NCBI RefSeq assembly: GCF_000407545.1
Contig: NZ_ASWH01000005.1
Location: forward strand, 1-60,934
DNA from: Enterococcus gilvus ATCC BAA-350
Lineage (GTDB): Bacteria; Bacillota; Bacilli; Lactobacillales; Enterococcaceae
Length of the DNA stretch: 60,934 nt
Reading direction: 5' to 3'
Shown here one piece after another: positions 33,172 to 42,800 of this stretch. A program made the position numbers and the translations under genes. The notes beneath the pieces were generated by a model. That model made no database searches and had not been told where the DNA came from. It was given only the letters and a program-made list of their open reading frames with translations. The first letter of the stretch is position 1. Each line of letters begins with the position of its first letter.

Positions 33172-33358
33172 CATGCTACAAGCATGGCGAACTAATAAAA
33201 CTCTCAGAAAAGGCCATGCTCTGAACATGGTTTACAGAAAAGTAATGAAAAACGACCATGCTGAGAACCTGGTCATTAATATTTTTTCTGTTTTTGACCA
33301 TGCCGACGGCATGGTGTTCTAAGAAATCACTCAGAAACGACCATGCTCCGAGCATGGT
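33172..33358. repeat. five palindromes phased at about 42.5 bp
   Basis: Copies of CCATGCT-N3-AGCATGG with variation are centred at about 33179, 33221, 33264, 33306 and 33349. The fourth is a perfect 9-bp palindrome with one base loop (ACCATGCCG-A-CGGCATGGT) and the fifth is ACCATGCT-CCG-AGCATGGT. Even spacing of four helical turns puts all sites on one face of the DNA. Confidence 0.9.
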
Positions 33359-33388
33359 TCACAAAGATTCTTGGGGTCACTAAAAACC

Positions 33389-33422
33389 AACCCGCACTGC
33401 GGGTTCCCCCATGTTTTGGGGG
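33389..33422. repeat. two adjacent perfect hairpins
   Basis: AACCCGC-ACT-GCGGGTT (33389-33405) is followed at once by CCCCC-ATGTTTT-GGGGG (33406-33422). Such GC-rich stems in AT-rich DNA would fold when single-stranded. Confidence 0.85.
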
Positions 33423-33439
33423 CAGGTTTCCCTTATGCT

Positions 33440-33487
33440 CTTAGAAAATCCCTCTGACTTTGTTTCACAAAGTCGGGGATTTCTAAG
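33440..33487. repeat. long inverted repeat near the relaxase genes
   Basis: CTTAGAAAATCCC pairs with GGGGATTTCTAAG (one unpaired A), enclosing a second perfect stem GACTTTG/CAAAGTC. This is a likely relaxase recognition or ssDNA hairpin element. Confidence 0.8.
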
Positions 33488-33490
33488 TTC

Positions 33491-33512
33491 TCCGATCACG
33501 ATCGGATTTTTT
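33491..33512 (+). terminator. intrinsic terminator before the relaxosome operon
   Basis: TCCGATC-AC-GATCGGA followed by TTTTTTG. It ends read-through from the T4SS operon. Confidence 0.8.
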
Positions 33513-33548
33513 GTTTTGAATATTTAGATTTAGAAATGGGGCAATCTA

Positions 33549-33821
33549 ATGGATATTAAAGTAAGAAATCTACCTGCAAAAACAGTCGCTTCGCTAGACG
33601 AACTTGCAGCAAAGTCGGCGTTGTCTCGTGAGGAGTACATCCGACAATTGTTGGATCACCACGTCATGTACATTGAAGTCGAAGGACTGAACAAAAAATA
33701 CGAAAATCTAGTCGAGTCAGTGACAGAGAACGTGCTTGCGTCGCTGAATTACAATTCAAAAATCATCAATAAATTTTTAGAACTACATGGGGTGAGTATC
33801 GATGAAGAAAGCGGAGATTAA
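33549..33821 (+). CDS. ribbon-helix-helix relaxosome protein
   Basis: 90 residues. Begins MDIKVRNLPAKTVASLDELA, a beta strand (IKVRNLP) then helix-turn-helix (SREEYIRQLLDHH), the ribbon-helix-helix pattern of MobC/TraM-like accessory proteins. It lies right after the phased palindromes and overlaps the next gene, so it is the prime candidate to bind them. Confidence 0.75.
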   Translation: MDIKVRNLPAKTVASLDELAAKSALSREEYIRQLLDHHVMYIEVEGLNKKYENLVESVTENVLASLNYNSKIINKFLELHGVSIDEESGD

Positions 33822-34320
33822 CTTTCGTGAAGCTGATGAGTCAGATTATGGATGGGCGTATCTAAAACCCTACATGGAAAAGCATTCGGGCAAGCCATTG
33901 TATGTCGTGCTGGAGCAAATATTTCGAGAGCATGAACTCTACAAGGGAATTGCTGAAAGTATTCTGACCCTACAAAGCTCATTAGACAAACAATTAGCTG
34001 ACCTTAAAAAAGAGACCCACTTCACTTTGTTACGTGCAGGTGACGCAGAGAAGAGTGCTCGGACGCTGTTGCACCTTGCGAATAATTCTATGTATGTGAA
34101 TGATGTGACCGACTACCTTCCAATGGCTGAAATGGTGACACCACCAGTAGAAAAAGCTACTCGAGAAGTCCAAGATTATTATACGCAACTCTCACTGAAA
34201 AAACGTAGTCGCATGGAATCGTCCGAGGTGGAAACAGATAGAAACAATGAGTCGTTGGCCTTAGAAAAATTTGAAGAGAGTGCTGCTGATCCAAAGGTCA
34301 CTGAAAGTCTTATTGAATGA
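33802..34320 (+). CDS. relaxase accessory protein
   Basis: 172 residues, helical and charged, with no motif I recognise. It overlaps both the ribbon-helix-helix gene (20 bases) and the relaxase gene (ATGA overlap), so the three are made together. Likely relaxosome component. Confidence 0.6.
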   Translation: MKKAEINFREADESDYGWAYLKPYMEKHSGKPLYVVLEQIFREHELYKGIAESILTLQSSLDKQLADLKKETHFTLLRAGDAEKSARTLLHLANNSMYVNDVTDYLPMAEMVTPPVEKATREVQDYYTQLSLKKRSRMESSEVETDRNNESLALEKFEESAADPKVTESLIE

Positions 34321-35549
34321 TTAAGGCGGCAATTTTTACGAAGTGGAAATTCGTCCAGTCAGGTGCGAAACAGTTTCAGTCATACATTGAATACATTGAC
34401 CGAGAAGAAGCAATACGTTCAGGAAACTTTCATAAGTACAACGTGTTGCCAACAGATGGCTTCAATGAGTACATGGAGAATCCCGAAAAGTCTTCTGGAC
34501 TGTTCACGCAAAATAAGAACCAATTAACCAAAGACGAGCGAAAAGAGGTGAAGCGGCTATTTGAAAAGGCGCAGAAGAATGAGTCGATCATGTGGCAGGA
34601 CGTTGTCAGTTTTGACACTCGATGGTTGATTGAACAAGACTTCTATGATCCAAAAACCGAGGTACTGAATGAAACAAAGATCATGAATGCTGTGCGAAGT
34701 GCAATGAAGGAACAATTACGTTTGGAAAACTTAGAAAACAGTGCGGTCTGGACTGGGGCAATTCATTATAACGAGAAACACCATATCCATGTTCATTTAG
34801 CAATCGTTGAGCCAGAACCTACACGTCCATATGGAACGTTTACCCGTCGTGATGGGTCAACGTATGAAGCGAGAAAAGGATTTCGATCAAAGAAAAGTGT
34901 TGATCGTTTCAAGAGTCAAATCATGAGTCAGTTGCTAGATCGAGATCAGCCTTTAGCTCAAATATCCTCACTTGTTCGAAACCAAATTGGACGACACAAA
35001 GGACAGATGCGACGATTGCCAGATTCACAATTGCAATACCTGTACAGTGAAATTTATTCCCATTTACCGTCAGATATGCGCCAATGGAAATACAACATGA
35101 ATGCCTTAGATTCTATTCGCCCTACGATTGATCGTTTTTCTAAGACGTATATCGAAACGTATGAACAGACAAACTACCAGGAGTTACAAAGTTTGCTAAA
35201 AGAGAACAGCCAATTTTATATGAATGTCTACGGAGAAGGAACGATAGAATATCAACGGGCAAATGATTTCATGACGAATAAAAATCAAGAATTGTTTACG
35301 TTGTTAGGGAACTCTTTATTGAGAGAAATGAAAGAGCAGAAGATCCAAGAAAGACAAAGTCAAAGAATGAATGTTTCAACTTCAAATAGAGAATTTCCAA
35401 TAGTGCAAGAATCTTCTAGACAAGGAGACGCCGATTTAAATAAAATCAAAAAGGCGTTAAAAAAAGACTTTCAAAGTATGAAGAATCAGCAAGAATATTT
35501 GAAAAATATGCGGGAAAGAGAGCAGCTAGATCAAGGATTAGATCGATAA
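34317..35549 (+). CDS. MobP-type relaxase
   Basis: 410 residues. An N-terminal Tyr-containing segment (FQSYIEYIDREEA) and the histidine triad HIHVHLA preceded by HYNEKH (about 150-161) define a HUH relaxase of the MobP2-like group. It nicks one strand at oriT and stays joined to the 5' end through a tyrosine. The C-terminal part is helical and charged and ends QLDQGLDR. Confidence 0.88.
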   Translation: MIKAAIFTKWKFVQSGAKQFQSYIEYIDREEAIRSGNFHKYNVLPTDGFNEYMENPEKSSGLFTQNKNQLTKDERKEVKRLFEKAQKNESIMWQDVVSFDTRWLIEQDFYDPKTEVLNETKIMNAVRSAMKEQLRLENLENSAVWTGAIHYNEKHHIHVHLAIVEPEPTRPYGTFTRRDGSTYEARKGFRSKKSVDRFKSQIMSQLLDRDQPLAQISSLVRNQIGRHKGQMRRLPDSQLQYLYSEIYSHLPSDMRQWKYNMNALDSIRPTIDRFSKTYIETYEQTNYQELQSLLKENSQFYMNVYGEGTIEYQRANDFMTNKNQELFTLLGNSLLREMKEQKIQERQSQRMNVSTSNREFPIVQESSRQGDADLNKIKKALKKDFQSMKNQQEYLKNMREREQLDQGLDR

Positions 35550-35564
35550 ATTGATGCTCAATTA

Positions 35565-35593
35565 TTTACAGCACGTGCTACACGTGTTATAAT
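35565..35593 (+). promoter_or_regulatory. hicAB promoter with CACGTG dyads
   Basis: TTTACA (35565-35570) and TATAAT (35588-35593) are spaced by exactly 17 bases. The spacer is filled by AGCACGTGCT and ACACGTGT, two overlapping-length palindromes with a CACGTG core. They are the likely binding site of the HicB antitoxin. Confidence 0.75.
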
Positions 35594-35618
35594 ATTATTG
35601 TCAGGAGGTATAGTGCAC

Positions 35619-35801
35619 ATGCCAATGACACAAAATGAAATGGTAAAGCTCCTACTTGACCACGGTGGCGTAAAAGTCAAAGGTGGCAAAGGTTCTCATG
35701 TTAAAGTGAGATTTCCAGGAGTGAACCGACCGATCATTGTTCCTCAGAAATTACCTAAAGGAACAGAAAACGGTATTTTGAAGCAAGCAGGGTTAAAGTA
35801 A
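35619..35801 (+). CDS. hicA: HicA-type mRNA interferase toxin
   Basis: 60 residues from the ATG at 35619 behind AGGAGGTATAGTGCAC (a GTG at 35613 is also possible). The dsRBD-like fold is seen as VKVKGGKGSHVKVRFPG with the catalytic His in GSH, then IIVPQK...GTENGILKQAGL. It cleaves mRNA when not bound by HicB. Gene order toxin then antitoxin is typical. Confidence 0.9.
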   Translation: MPMTQNEMVKLLLDHGGVKVKGGKGSHVKVRFPGVNRPIIVPQKLPKGTENGILKQAGLK

Positions 35802-35837
35802 CTCTGCTGTGCTTCATTGAAGAAAGGAGAATGATTG

Positions 35838-36293
35838 ATGCTTGTTTCTTACCCTGCTTTATTTTATTTTGAGAATAGTGAAGATTATGACCCTGGTTTT
35901 TCTGTTTTCTTTCCAGACTTTCCTAATACGGGAGGTACGAGTGGTTCAACGATTTCGGAAGCACTGGAAATGGCGTCTGACTACTTGGGAATTATGTTAG
36001 CTGATGATATTGAGGATGATCGTGAGGTCCCGAAACCTTCGCTGATTAGCTCCTTATCACTTGATAAAAATAATCCATTTAAAGACGATCCCGACTTTAA
36101 TCATGAATATGATCCAGAAAAGTCATTTATCTCTATGGTTGGTGTTGACTTGTCAGAATATCTAGGTAGCAATGACCCTGTGAAAAAGACGCTAACTATT
36201 CCTAAATGGGCAAACAGACTTGGTAAAGATTTAGATTTGAATTTTTCAAAGACACTAACAGAGGCAATTGTTGAGAAAAAAATTGGAGTATAG
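35838..36293 (+). CDS. hicB: HicB-type antitoxin
   Basis: Start ATG at 35838 with AAAGGAGAATGATTG. The 151-residue protein has the RNase-H-like HicB fold (YPALFYFE...GFSVFFPDFPNTGGTSGSTISEALEMASDYLG) and a C-terminal segment with a helix likely to bind DNA (IPKWANRLGKDLDLNFSKTLTEAI, ribbon-helix-helix-like). It neutralises HicA and represses the promoter above. Confidence 0.9.
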   Translation: MLVSYPALFYFENSEDYDPGFSVFFPDFPNTGGTSGSTISEALEMASDYLGIMLADDIEDDREVPKPSLISSLSLDKNNPFKDDPDFNHEYDPEKSFISMVGVDLSEYLGSNDPVKKTLTIPKWANRLGKDLDLNFSKTLTEAIVEKKIGV

Positions 36294-36346
36294 TCAATCC
36301 TGAATTTGATTGGAAATACAATACAACTGATATAAAGACACCTTAG

Positions 36347-36375
36347 GAGAAACGATGTTATCGTTTCTCTTTTTT
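36347..36375 (+). terminator. intrinsic terminator after hicAB
   Basis: GAGAAACGAT-GTT-ATCGTTTCTC is a perfect 10-bp stem followed by TTTTTT. Confidence 0.9.
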
Positions 36376-36396
36376 ATCGTTTAGGGAGGGAATAAA

Positions 36397-37707
36397 ATGA
36401 TCGATGAAAAATTTTGGAATAAGTATGAGCGAAATATGTCAAACCCTATTTCTAGATTTTTTAACAGAGCTGAGATCCGAGAAATGGAAGATGAAATAAG
36501 GAACGCGAATGATTTTGTTTCGAGTTATGAAGCTGATGGGTTGAATATGAATAGTACAAAAGAGTACGAGCGGAATATGGCAAAAATACAGCAACAAGAG
36601 TCTCTATTGAAGAGACAGGCTGAAATTGTTGGAAATTCATTTATGGCACCAAGAGCAAAAAGCGAAGGAGTAGGAACCGAGCTATTCAATTTAGAAATGG
36701 AACGAATTAACTTTAGAAATCAATATGAGCATATCATTGATTATGAAGCAAAAACAGCTGAAACGAATGATAGCCTAGATTATGCGACTGAGCTTCTTAG
36801 TAAAGAAGGGCTGTACCTTAATGCTGAGTTATATTCAGCAACTGAAGTCAACGATTCTCGAGTCAAACTTGTTTATGAAAGTGATCTAAAAGGTTATATA
36901 GAAAAGAATTTTGAATCTACCCCATCAGTAGCGGAAATTGTATCTTTCGCGCAAGAAGAAAAGTTATGGACGAAAACTCCACCCGATATTCAAAAGGAAG
37001 TTTTAAAAGAATTAGATAAGGTAGACTTCGCAGTAGAGGATGTTCCATTTTCATATGCAAATTATTGTTCGGAGTTTAGTGAAGCTGAGAATGTTCCTAC
37101 AGTCCATGTTTTTAACGATGCCAACTTGCCCTATGAAACATTAAGTTATAACCCTGAAATGAATACCTGGCATGGAGAGAAATATGAATTCAATATCCCT
37201 AATCCTGTTAATGAGTTGCAAAAGATTTATAATGAGAACAAACTAAGCGTTGGAGAAATAATCTCAATAATTGAAGAACCCGAAATGGATGATCCTAGCA
37301 ATGATTTCATGGATGAAGATCAAACTCTTACAGGTTACGATCCGGATGCTCCACCCAATAGGATTCAAGCTGAAGCTTTGTCAGAAGGGTGGATGTGGGT
37401 TGAATATCCTGATGGGAGTGGCTGCCTAGAGTCCCCAGACGGAGAAAGTTATTCTTCATATGAAATTCATTTTGATGGAAACATAGAACATCAAAATCTT
37501 GAAGATAAGCATTGGGAACTTAGTATTGATGGTTTCTCTGAATTCAAAAATGAAGTTGAGCAGAAAATGATTTCTAAATTAGGAAACCAAGTAGCTAAGA
37601 GCCAATCGAACGAACAAAGTTTGGTTGAAGCTCCGGTTGTTGAAATTCGTAGAAATGCCAGTGCTGAAAATGGTGGATTAAGTGCTTCAAAAGACATAAC
37701 TCGGTAA
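36397..37707 (+). CDS. unknown 436-aa protein with shared C-terminal tail
   Basis: The start follows TAGGGAGGGAATAAA. The protein is soluble, acidic, helical in its first half (EIREMEDEIRNANDFVSSYE) and mixed later (EGWMWVEYPDGSGCLESPDG). No family recognised. It ends in APVVEI plus 19 residues to a terminal Arg; the same tail arrangement closes the proteins at 37773 and 39864. It heads the DNA-processing operon. Confidence 0.65.
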   Translation: MIDEKFWNKYERNMSNPISRFFNRAEIREMEDEIRNANDFVSSYEADGLNMNSTKEYERNMAKIQQQESLLKRQAEIVGNSFMAPRAKSEGVGTELFNLEMERINFRNQYEHIIDYEAKTAETNDSLDYATELLSKEGLYLNAELYSATEVNDSRVKLVYESDLKGYIEKNFESTPSVAEIVSFAQEEKLWTKTPPDIQKEVLKELDKVDFAVEDVPFSYANYCSEFSEAENVPTVHVFNDANLPYETLSYNPEMNTWHGEKYEFNIPNPVNELQKIYNENKLSVGEIISIIEEPEMDDPSNDFMDEDQTLTGYDPDAPPNRIQAEALSEGWMWVEYPDGSGCLESPDGESYSSYEIHFDGNIEHQNLEDKHWELSIDGFSEFKNEVEQKMISKLGNQVAKSQSNEQSLVEAPVVEIRRNASAENGGLSASKDITR

Positions 37708-37772
37708 GTAGCAAGCACAGAATATGTTGATAGATAAAAGATCGATTAAAGAAAAAATTGGAGGGAATATCT

Positions 37773-38207
37773 ATGGAAAAACAGACTTATACATTAGGTG
37801 AATTAATAAATGCTGTTGGCCAACGAGAAGATGGATTTTATCAAATACCCAGTTCGGAATTATCGATCGCTGACAATCGTTTTTTCGACCGTCTTGATAT
37901 AAAACATCAAGACAATGAAAAGGTATTTGTTTTGTCAACGCTAGAGTTTGAAAAGGATTATCTCGTAGTTGGGCCGGATGAAGTGAAGTGGATCGATAAT
38001 TGGTCTGGAGAGGAAGAGCGGGTGTATAAAGGAACCGTCATGGAAAGTTTCGAAATTTCGTTTGATGAAGAATCGTTTAAAGTTAATGGGAAAGATCTCC
38101 AATTTAGTAAAAAATCTCAGCAGATTGAAGCTCCTACTGTTCAAATTGGCATGAAAAATACAAATACACAAACCAACCGAACTAATTCACATGAATTAGA
38201 CCGCTAG
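37773..38207 (+). CDS. unknown 144-aa protein with shared C-terminal tail
   Basis: ATG at 37773 behind TTGGAGGGAATATCT. The soluble protein has an N-terminal alpha/beta domain of about 115 residues and ends APTVQI plus 19 residues to a terminal Arg (HELDR). No domain recognised. It lies between two other DNA-processing genes. Confidence 0.6.
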   Translation: MEKQTYTLGELINAVGQREDGFYQIPSSELSIADNRFFDRLDIKHQDNEKVFVLSTLEFEKDYLVVGPDEVKWIDNWSGEEERVYKGTVMESFEISFDEESFKVNGKDLQFSKKSQQIEAPTVQIGMKNTNTQTNRTNSHELDR

Positions 38208-38222
38208 GGGAATAGGTTGATG

Positions 38223-38257
38223 GAGGTGAGTATAAATAGCTCACCTCTTTTTTTATT
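38223..38257 (+). terminator. terminator-like hairpin before the primase gene
   Basis: GAGGTGAG (38223-38230) pairs with CTCACCTC (38240-38247) and is followed by a T-rich run. It reduces transcription into the next gene, or acts as an attenuator because the operon appears to continue. Confidence 0.65.
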
Positions 38258-38273
38258 TTTTTGGAGGTGTAAA

Positions 38274-39854
38274 ATGAGCAAAAGTGATTATAAGCAGTTA
38301 CTAGAAAAAGCAAAAAAAATCTCTATTGTCTCTGTTATGGATGAACAGGGAATGGGCTATATTGATATGAGAAACTTTGCCCAGGGTATAGAACATGACA
38401 GCTTAATGATAGACAAAAGAAAAAACAGATTTTACTGGAATTCACAAGTGGAAGATGGGAAGGTTGTCAGTGGCGACGTAATTGATTTTTTAGGTGTGTT
38501 CTTCAACAAAAGTCATATGGAGGCTTTAAATTACTTAACGCAAGAAGGACACGATCAATTAACGGAAACGTCGATGGATATGAAACCGAAAGAGCCTTTT
38601 AGTTATTACTTCAAACATGATCAATCATTTGAGGAAGTAAGAAACTATTTAGTGAATGAACGAAGTCTTTCGGGAATATTAGTAGACGCTCTGCATGATA
38701 AGAAATTTATTCACCAGGATAAGTATAAGCAAGCGATATTTGCCTGGTCAGATACAGGAAAAGCTGTCGGTGCGTCAGTCATTGGTACAGAATATAACCC
38801 GCTGAGATATAAGAAATATGGCAGATTTAAAGGGATCGCTTTAAATAGCGAAGGAAATTATGGATTCAATGTAACGCTGGGTACACCCGATCGTCTGTAT
38901 GTGTTTGAATCACCAATAGACATGCTTAGTTACTGGACAATGAATCCAACATTGAACAACTGTATGCTTGCAGAAATGGAAGGCTTAAAAGAACAATCGA
39001 TTTATAAATTTATTGAGCAGATGTACTTATCAAAAGGAGCGTTGCCACATGAAGGCATTTATCTAGGTGTAGATAATGACTTTGCGGGGCAGCGTTTTTT
39101 TGATAATCTCTCGAAGCTTTCCTATGTAGATCCTACCGGAAAAGAATTTTCATTTCAAAAGATGATCCCGCATGATCGGGATATTCCGAAAAGCAACTTG
39201 GAAGTATACACTGCTGTTGGTAACGGTTATGGCGTCGATTGGCGAATGCTTGCAGCAATCCATAAATCAATCACTAACTTTTCCGATGAAGGAAAAATGG
39301 CAAATTCGTGGAAGGTGAAGACTTTTTATTCTGAGGAAGGGTTTGATCTAGCTGAAGAAACAAAGCGAGTTGCTGAAACTTTGCTTGACCATGAAATTGA
39401 CACAAAAACCTACGACTTACAAAAAATATTTAAAGTTCAGGAGGAGCTACCTACAACTTCTATCGATGGAATCGTACGAAAAATTACACAGTATTATAGA
39501 GAATACTGTGATTTTGGGTATCACGCTGCCGATGTCTTGGTTAAGGACTGGAATGATGCGTTGCGTTATCAAGTCTTAGTTGGCCAGGAAGCGCAGATAA
39601 TCAATTCGATCTACCATAATAGGGATCAGGAACAGATGAAAATCATTCGTGATGAGGAAAAGAAAAAATATATCGCACTATCTTTGTCTGATCCAAATCG
39701 AGAGCCTTTCTTTGAAGCAGATAATCCACTAGAAGCAGAAATGCTAGTGAAGAACTATGGCTTCCAAGCAGTGGATAAAGAAGATCGTAAAAAATATGGA
39801 ATTGATCAAACAAAAGAAAGACAGACAGTTTCAGCAAGAGAAGCTGGCAGATAG
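38274..39854 (+). CDS. Toprim primase-like protein (DUF3991/Toprim type)
   Basis: ATG at 38274 behind TTGGAGGTGTAAA. In the 526 residues I see an N-terminal DUF3991-like region (FYWNSQVEDGKVVSGDVIDFL) that lacks the CHC2 cysteines, and a Toprim domain with YVFESPIDMLSYW (the Glu) and GVDNDFAGQRF (DxD). Such proteins accompany conjugative transfer, priming the incoming strand. Its last residues are VSAREAGR, again Arg. Confidence 0.8.
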   Translation: MSKSDYKQLLEKAKKISIVSVMDEQGMGYIDMRNFAQGIEHDSLMIDKRKNRFYWNSQVEDGKVVSGDVIDFLGVFFNKSHMEALNYLTQEGHDQLTETSMDMKPKEPFSYYFKHDQSFEEVRNYLVNERSLSGILVDALHDKKFIHQDKYKQAIFAWSDTGKAVGASVIGTEYNPLRYKKYGRFKGIALNSEGNYGFNVTLGTPDRLYVFESPIDMLSYWTMNPTLNNCMLAEMEGLKEQSIYKFIEQMYLSKGALPHEGIYLGVDNDFAGQRFFDNLSKLSYVDPTGKEFSFQKMIPHDRDIPKSNLEVYTAVGNGYGVDWRMLAAIHKSITNFSDEGKMANSWKVKTFYSEEGFDLAEETKRVAETLLDHEIDTKTYDLQKIFKVQEELPTTSIDGIVRKITQYYREYCDFGYHAADVLVKDWNDALRYQVLVGQEAQIINSIYHNRDQEQMKIIRDEEKKKYIALSLSDPNREPFFEADNPLEAEMLVKNYGFQAVDKEDRKKYGIDQTKERQTVSAREAGR

Positions 39855-39863
39855 GAGGACACG

Positions 39864-42800
39864 ATGAGTTTATCAGATTATTGGGAGAATCAACCTGGCC
39901 GATTAGAACACCAGGATTTAAAAGGAATGTATCGGACAATTATCGAGAGCGTGACAAGCAGCGAACCTGAAATATTACAGTTCCTCGAATATAGCAGTCA
40001 GTTGTACAAATACGAAATGGATAGTTTGTTATTCGCATATGGACAGAATCCAATGGCAACCTATTTAGCAGATTTCCAAACATGGAAGAATGTCCAACGC
40101 TCAGTAAAACGAGGGTCCAAGGCGATTAAAGTGCTTCATCAATCGGAGAATGGCCGTTTTTATCATTCAAATCTATTTGATGTCTCTCAAACAGTAGGGA
40201 GAGAGATAAACTTTCCTAATTGGTTAATGGATAAAAACGAGTATCAAAAAGTAGTAAATAATGCGTTTCCGACCAATGAATCTCAGGATGATCCACTATG
40301 GCAGGGGATACAAGAAAACTATGCACTGGAAGATTTAGCGACTGACCATGCATCCGACTTTCCTTTTTACGGTGAATTGTCTGAGTTTATGTTACAGCAT
40401 AAGCTTGGGCAATCCCCACGCTGGAAGGACTACATCGAATGTGTAGAGCCATTAGTAAATAATCCTGATTTATTAGTGGCCACGTTGCCAAGAATACTTA
40501 AAACCAATAGGAATATACTATCTATTATCGCAGCAACGAAAAATGAATTTACGAAGGAGCAAGACTATGGCCAACAATCTCGACAAATTGGAAGAGTACA
40601 ATCAGCAGCAAAAACAAATCAACCAGGAATATCCAAGACGAACGGAACCGATACTTCAAATGAATTATCAGGAGAAGGACGGTCTGATGTATCCAGAAGT
40701 AGCGAAATTAGTACAAAATCACGATCTGACTCCAGCAGAGAAAACAATACAACTGTATCTGGAGGAACAGAGACCCACCTTGTATCAGGAACTGAAACTA
40801 ACGGGGCTGTTGATGATTTATCTCAATCAAAAACAACAAGAGATCCAAACAAAGGAACAGACGGAATACCTGAAACAAATGGAGGCGATAGCACCGACTC
40901 TTCCGAAGGATCTTCTACAACGAACTCGAAAACTGAATCAACTGAAGCAACAGATTCACGAAACGGTGTTACAGCAGATTCTTCCAATGGAATAGAAAAT
41001 CCTTCGAAGATTTCATTTAATCAAATTAATGCTGTTCTCAAGGTTGGTTCAGGTGTTTCAGGGGGGAAACTAAGAATTCAAGAATATTTTTCTCAAGAAA
41101 CGAACACTAAAAAATTGGTTGATTTTCTGAAAAATGAATACGGAACTGGAGGAATGTCTAATAGTGGAGGCACAGGATTAACGATTCAATTTGATGGGAA
41201 AGGCTTTAGGATAGGTCATCGTTTTACTGAAAATGAGAATGCTATCCATCTGTCTTGGAATCAAGTTGCCGATCACATAAAGTTATTAGTCTCGTCAGGT
41301 AAGTATTTAACTGCAGATGAAAAAATTGCATATCACGAGCGCTTGGATGAAAAACAACAGGAAAAGACTTCCGAATATAACAAAATGTCTACTCGAATGG
41401 AGGATACAAAAAGCTTAGAACAAGATTCTACCTTGTTTGATTCAGCAGCTTGGACAGAACTTCCAGATGATTTCCGATATCAAGAAATCAATGGTCGATC
41501 ATATTTAATCAACGAAAAAGGAGAATATGAAAAAGATCCCGTCAATGTCCTATTTGAAAATGGAAAAACGTATTACCAAACAATTGAAAAGACGGAGATT
41601 TCGAAAAAAACGGATCATGAGACTAGTCAAGAAGAGCTAACTATCAACCTGTTTGATTTTTCCTATAGTGATCCGGTAGGGTCTGAAAGAGCAAATGTCT
41701 CCCGAAAAGAAGACATTCCAACTATTGATCGCATAGATTTTACCTTTCCAGAAGATACAAAAGGATTCTATGGTTCAACACCTAAAGAAAAATTACATGA
41801 TAATCTTGCTGCGTTAAACTTACTGAAGCAATTAGAATCTGAGGATCGATTAGCGAATAGTGAAGAGCAAACCGTTCTAGCAAAATATGTTGGTTGGGGT
41901 GGCCTGTCTGTTATCTTTGACGACTCTAAAGACAGTTATCGTGAGGAGCGGGAAGAATTGCGCCAATTGCTTACTGACGGAGAATATGAAAGTGCTAGGG
42001 AAAGCGTTCTGACTGCATACTACACTGATCCTATGGTCATTCGGGAAATTTACTCCACATTAGAAAGGTTTCACTTTTCTTCAGGAAGAATTCTTGATCC
42101 AGCAATGGGTTCAGGGAACTTCTTTTCAGCTATGCCGGAAGAAATGCGAGAAAACTCTTCTTTGTATGGCGTTGAAATTGATTCTTTATCAGCGAGACTA
42201 TCTAAGCAGCTACACCAAACAGTCCATATCGAAGAATCAGGTTTTGAAAATACCAAATTCTTAGAGGGCAGCTTCGATGTTGTCGTATCAAATGTGCCGT
42301 TTGCTGATCAACGAATTACCGATAATAAGACTCTTGATCGATATTATATACACGATTACTTTATCAAGCATTCACTGGATCTCGTACATTCAGGCGGAAT
42401 TGTTGCTGTGATCACTTCATCAGGAACAATGGATAAGAAGGACTCTTATTTTAGGGAAGAATTATCTTCGCAAGCGGATCTACTTGGAGCGGTTAGATTG
42501 CCAAATAATACGTTTCAGGAAATTGCAGGGACTGAAGTGACGACGGATATTCTTTTCTTTAGAAAGAAAGATCGTGCGATTGCAGAAGAACTGGAACAAA
42601 AAGACAGTAAGAAACCTGAGTGGGTTGAGACAACAGAAGTACCGTCCGGTATCCGTCGCGAGGACGGTTCACTACAACCGCCTATGACGATAAATACTTA
42701 TTACGATCGCCGACCAAGTTCTGTTTTAGGATCGTTTGCTTTCAAGAACTTTCGTGGGGGCACTTATACCGTAGCACCAAAAGAGGGTCAAGCCTTGCAA

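Larger units (their letters stand above)
33165..33515. other. candidate origin of transfer (oriT)
   Basis: A 410-base gap without genes, between the T4SS operon and the relaxosome genes, carries five phased palindromes (33172-33358), two adjacent hairpins (33389-33422), a long inverted repeat (33440-33487) and a terminator. Repeat- and palindrome-rich sequence directly next to the relaxase operon is the normal setting of an oriT; pHTbeta has its oriT in an equivalent gap. The nick site cannot be read off. Confidence 0.7.

Noticed and set aside
33172..33358. CRISPR array reading of the regularly spaced repeats
   Set aside because: Repeats are short imperfect palindromes with variable arms, spacers are AT-rich and alike, and there are no cas genes; an oriT array fits better.
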